From: an uncultured Eubacteriales bacterium
GTDB lineage: Bacteria > Bacillota > Clostridia > Lachnospirales > Lachnospiraceae
Assembly: GCA_900549105.1 (NCBI GenBank)
Contig: URND01000134.1
Span: 1-7,305 of the forward strand
Direction of reading: 5' to 3'
Length of the DNA stretch: 7,305 nucleotides
Shown one piece after another: positions 5,373 through 7,305 of the stretch. The stretch's first letter is position 1, and every line of letters starts with the position of its first letter. The translations under genes were made by a program, and so were the position numbers. A model generated the notes under the pieces. The model made no database searches. It was not told the DNA's origin and worked only from the letters and a program-made list of their open reading frames with translations.

Positions 5373-7290
5373 ATTCTTCAATAAACTGTTCTTTACCTTC
5401 GCCGCACTCCGGACAAACCCACTCTTCCGGAAGCTTTTCGAACAATGTTCCAGGCATTACTTCGCCCTCTTCATCACCGATTTCCGGATTATATTCATAA
5501 CCGCAGCCGCTGCAGATATAACTCTTTCCAATCGGTTCCGGCTTCGGAGGTGTCGGACGTTTCATTTTAATCATCGGTACCGGCGCCGGCTGCTTCGGCT
5601 CTCCATTATCCAGGGCCTCTGCCAGCAATGGAAGTATTTCCATCACATCGCCAACAATACCGTAGTCACAGTTCTTGAAAATCGGCGCGTTGCCGTTTTT
5701 ATTGATCGCCACAATTGTAGAGGCGTCTTTAATTCCTTTAAGATGCTGGCTTGCCCCAGAAATACCGCAGGCGATATAAAGGTTGCCGAGGAATTTCTGT
5801 CCGGACATACCCACATAGCGGTCCATCGGAACATATTTCAATGTTTCGGCCACCGGGCGGGAGGAACCAATCGCTGCTCCGGCCGCTGCTGCCAGTTTTT
5901 CAATCAGCTTCATGTTTTTCTTTTCGCCGATACCTTTTCCCGCACTGACAACACGTTCAGCCTGGCTGATCGGCGTGTCCATTGCGATGCCAACACTAAA
6001 GTCATAACCGTCTTTTTTCAGACATTCAACAAGAGAAGCCACTTTCTCTTCCGCACTGCCGCTCTTAAAAATCATCTTCTTACGGATACCTGTCACAGCC
6101 GGTTTTTTAGCCACGCTGCGGCTGCCGCCGCCGGAAGAGGATTTCGGCAGCTTTCCAATCAGATGGGAAGCAATAACCACTCTCTGGATTTCATTTGTAC
6201 CTTCATAAATAGTTGTAATCTTTGCATCTCTGTAAGCCCGCTCAACATCCATACCTTTTAAGAAACCGCTGCCGCCGAAAATCTGAAGGGCATCGTTGGT
6301 CACTTCCAGGGCAATATCGGAGGCGTACATTTTCGCCATAGCCGCTTCCATGGCGTACGGCTCATGATATTCTTTCAATTCTGCCGCACTGTAAATCAGC
6401 ATACGGGCACAGCGAAGTTTTGTTGCCATATCGGCCAGCTTAAAGGAAATCGTCTGCTGCTGGCAGATTGGTTTGCCAAACTGTTCTCTTTCTTTCGAAT
6501 ATTCCAAAGCGCTTTCAAAAGCTCCCTGAGCAATACCAAGGGCCTGGGAGGCAATACCGATACGTCCGCCATCCAGCGTGGACATGGCAATCTTAAAGCC
6601 GTCGCCCTCTTTGCCGAGGAGATTCTCCTTCGGAACTTTAACATCATTAAAAATCAATTCTGCCGTGGAGGAAGAGCGAATACCCATCTTGTCATAATGG
6701 TCGCCGAACTCAAAGCCTTCCCATCCCTTTTCTACGATAAATGCGGAAATACCGCGGGTTCCGATATCCGGCGTAGTCACAGCAAAGACTACATATGTAT
6801 CCGCCTTCGGTGCATTTGTAATAAAAATCTTACCGCCGTTGAGCAGGTAGTAATCCCCTTTAAGGACCGCCGTTGTTTCCGTACCGCCCGCATCGGACCC
6901 GGCATTCGGCTCAGTCAAACCAAAGGCGCCGATTTTTTCACCCTTTGCCAGAGGCACAAGATATTTCTGTTTCTGCTCTTCTGTACCGTATGCAAAGATA
7001 GGCCAGCTTCCAAGAGATACATGGGCCGAAAGAATAACGCCCGTACCGCCGTCCACTCTGGACAGTTCTTCCACGGCTATGGCGTAGCTGAGTATATCCT
7101 TTCCCGCTCCGCCGTATTCCTTAGGATAGGGAAGCCCCATAAATCCCATCTTGCCGAAATCCCTTATCTGCTTTTTAGGAAATTCGTTGTTCTTATCGAG
7201 AGAAAAAGCTATGGGCTTTATCTCTTTTTCTGCCCATTCTCTGATCTGAGCGCGAAGCTGCTGGTGCTCCTGTGACGTTTGAAATAACAT
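5371..7290 (-). CDS. Acyl-CoA dehydrogenase-ETF alpha-rubredoxin fusion
   Basis: A 639-aa three-domain flavoprotein. Residues 1-380 are a complete short-chain acyl-CoA dehydrogenase: FAD/substrate signature GLTEPNAGSDAGG (124-136), ITNAPKADTYVVFA (157-170), second signature QIFGGSGFLKG (336-346) and catalytic Glu363 in TIYEGTNEIQ, the position used by butyryl-CoA dehydrogenases. A Ser/Gly/Lys linker leads to the FAD domain of ETF alpha (about 440-560): VVSAGKG (447-453), GSSR (475-478), YVGMSG (492-497), LYIACGISGASQH (504-516), VAINKNGNAPIF (527-538), DYGIVGD (542-548). ETF alpha domain I is largely missing. After a Pro/Lys-rich linker (564-587) comes a rubredoxin (about 589-637) with Cys593/Cys596 and Cys626/Cys629. 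AGGAGG lies 6 nt before the ATG. The arrangement predicts intramolecular transfer from acyl-CoA through two FADs to rubredoxin, then to the flavodiiron protein encoded 11 bp downstream. Substrate chain length is not determined; butyryl-CoA is a guess from family. Confidence 0.94.
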   Translation of the reverse strand: MLFQTSQEHQQLRAQIREWAEKEIKPIAFSLDKNNEFPKKQIRDFGKMGFMGLPYPKEYGGAGKDILSYAIAVEELSRVDGGTGVILSAHVSLGSWPIFAYGTEEQKQKYLVPLAKGEKIGAFGLTEPNAGSDAGGTETTAVLKGDYYLLNGGKIFITNAPKADTYVVFAVTTPDIGTRGISAFIVEKGWEGFEFGDHYDKMGIRSSSTAELIFNDVKVPKENLLGKEGDGFKIAMSTLDGGRIGIASQALGIAQGAFESALEYSKEREQFGKPICQQQTISFKLADMATKLRCARMLIYSAAELKEYHEPYAMEAAMAKMYASDIALEVTNDALQIFGGSGFLKGMDVERAYRDAKITTIYEGTNEIQRVVIASHLIGKLPKSSSGGGSRSVAKKPAVTGIRKKMIFKSGSAEEKVASLVECLKKDGYDFSVGIAMDTPISQAERVVSAGKGIGEKKNMKLIEKLAAAAGAAIGSSRPVAETLKYVPMDRYVGMSGQKFLGNLYIACGISGASQHLKGIKDASTIVAINKNGNAPIFKNCDYGIVGDVMEILPLLAEALDNGEPKQPAPVPMIKMKRPTPPKPEPIGKSYICSGCGYEYNPEIGDEEGEVMPGTLFEKLPEEWVCPECGEGKEQFIEE

Positions 7291-7296
7291 AATTGC

Positions 7297-7302
7297 CCTC
7301 CT
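7297..7302 (-). promoter_or_regulatory. Ribosome binding site of the dehydrogenase fusion
   Basis: Minus-strand AGGAGG (7302-7297) with a 6-nt spacer precedes the ATG at 7290-7288, fixing the start. Only 15 bp upstream are in the window, so the operon promoter, and any gene before this one such as an ETF beta gene, cannot be seen. Confidence 0.85.
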
Positions 7303-7305
7303 TCC

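Noticed and set aside
6364..7275. 303-codon plus-strand open frame opposite the acyl-CoA dehydrogenase domain
   Set aside because: Antisense shadow of a strongly conserved coding region; no motif in its translation.

Overview
All five genes lie on the minus strand and read from the right edge to the left edge. Protein content (HflX, class A flavodiiron protein, butyryl-CoA-type acyl-CoA dehydrogenase fused to a rubredoxin, Rnf-related redox protein), strong AGGAGG-type ribosome binding sites and moderate GC suggest an anaerobic Clostridia-type Firmicute, possibly Lachnospiraceae. That assignment is inferred from gene content only; there is no rRNA or other taxonomic marker in the window.

Right half (4136-7290): a two-gene redox operon. 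The first gene encodes a 639-aa three-part fusion: an acyl-CoA dehydrogenase with its catalytic Glu, the FAD domain of ETF alpha, and a C-terminal rubredoxin with all four Cys ligands. Its stop codon sits inside the ribosome binding site of the second gene, which encodes a 407-aa flavodiiron protein with a complete diiron ligand set and a flavodoxin domain. Rubredoxin is the classic electron donor to flavodiiron proteins. The pair therefore reads as a short wire from acyl-CoA through FAD, FAD, Fe(Cys)4, FMN and Fe-Fe to O2 (or NO), i.e. an acyl-CoA-fuelled oxygen or NO scavenging system. A 13-bp stem-loop with a T-run terminates this operon.

Middle (1941-4010): a 689-aa single protein joining an RnfC-like electron-transfer half (two [4Fe-4S] motifs) to an RnfD-like membrane half. 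No other rnf genes are present. The glycine-rich NADH/FMN loop of RnfC and the SGAT flavinylation motif of RnfD both appear to be missing, so this looks like a repurposed Rnf derivative rather than a working Na+/H+-pumping Rnf subunit.

Left part (1-1879): a membrane-anchored TPR protein with its own good sigma-70-type promoter (TTGCCT-17-TATAAT) and a basic, low-complexity N-terminus, followed by a 117-bp leader with imperfect repeats and small hairpins, then the first 128 codons of the GTPase gene hflX, cut by the window edge. There is no gene-free stretch over 300 bases, and I saw no RNA gene, CRISPR array or mobile element.
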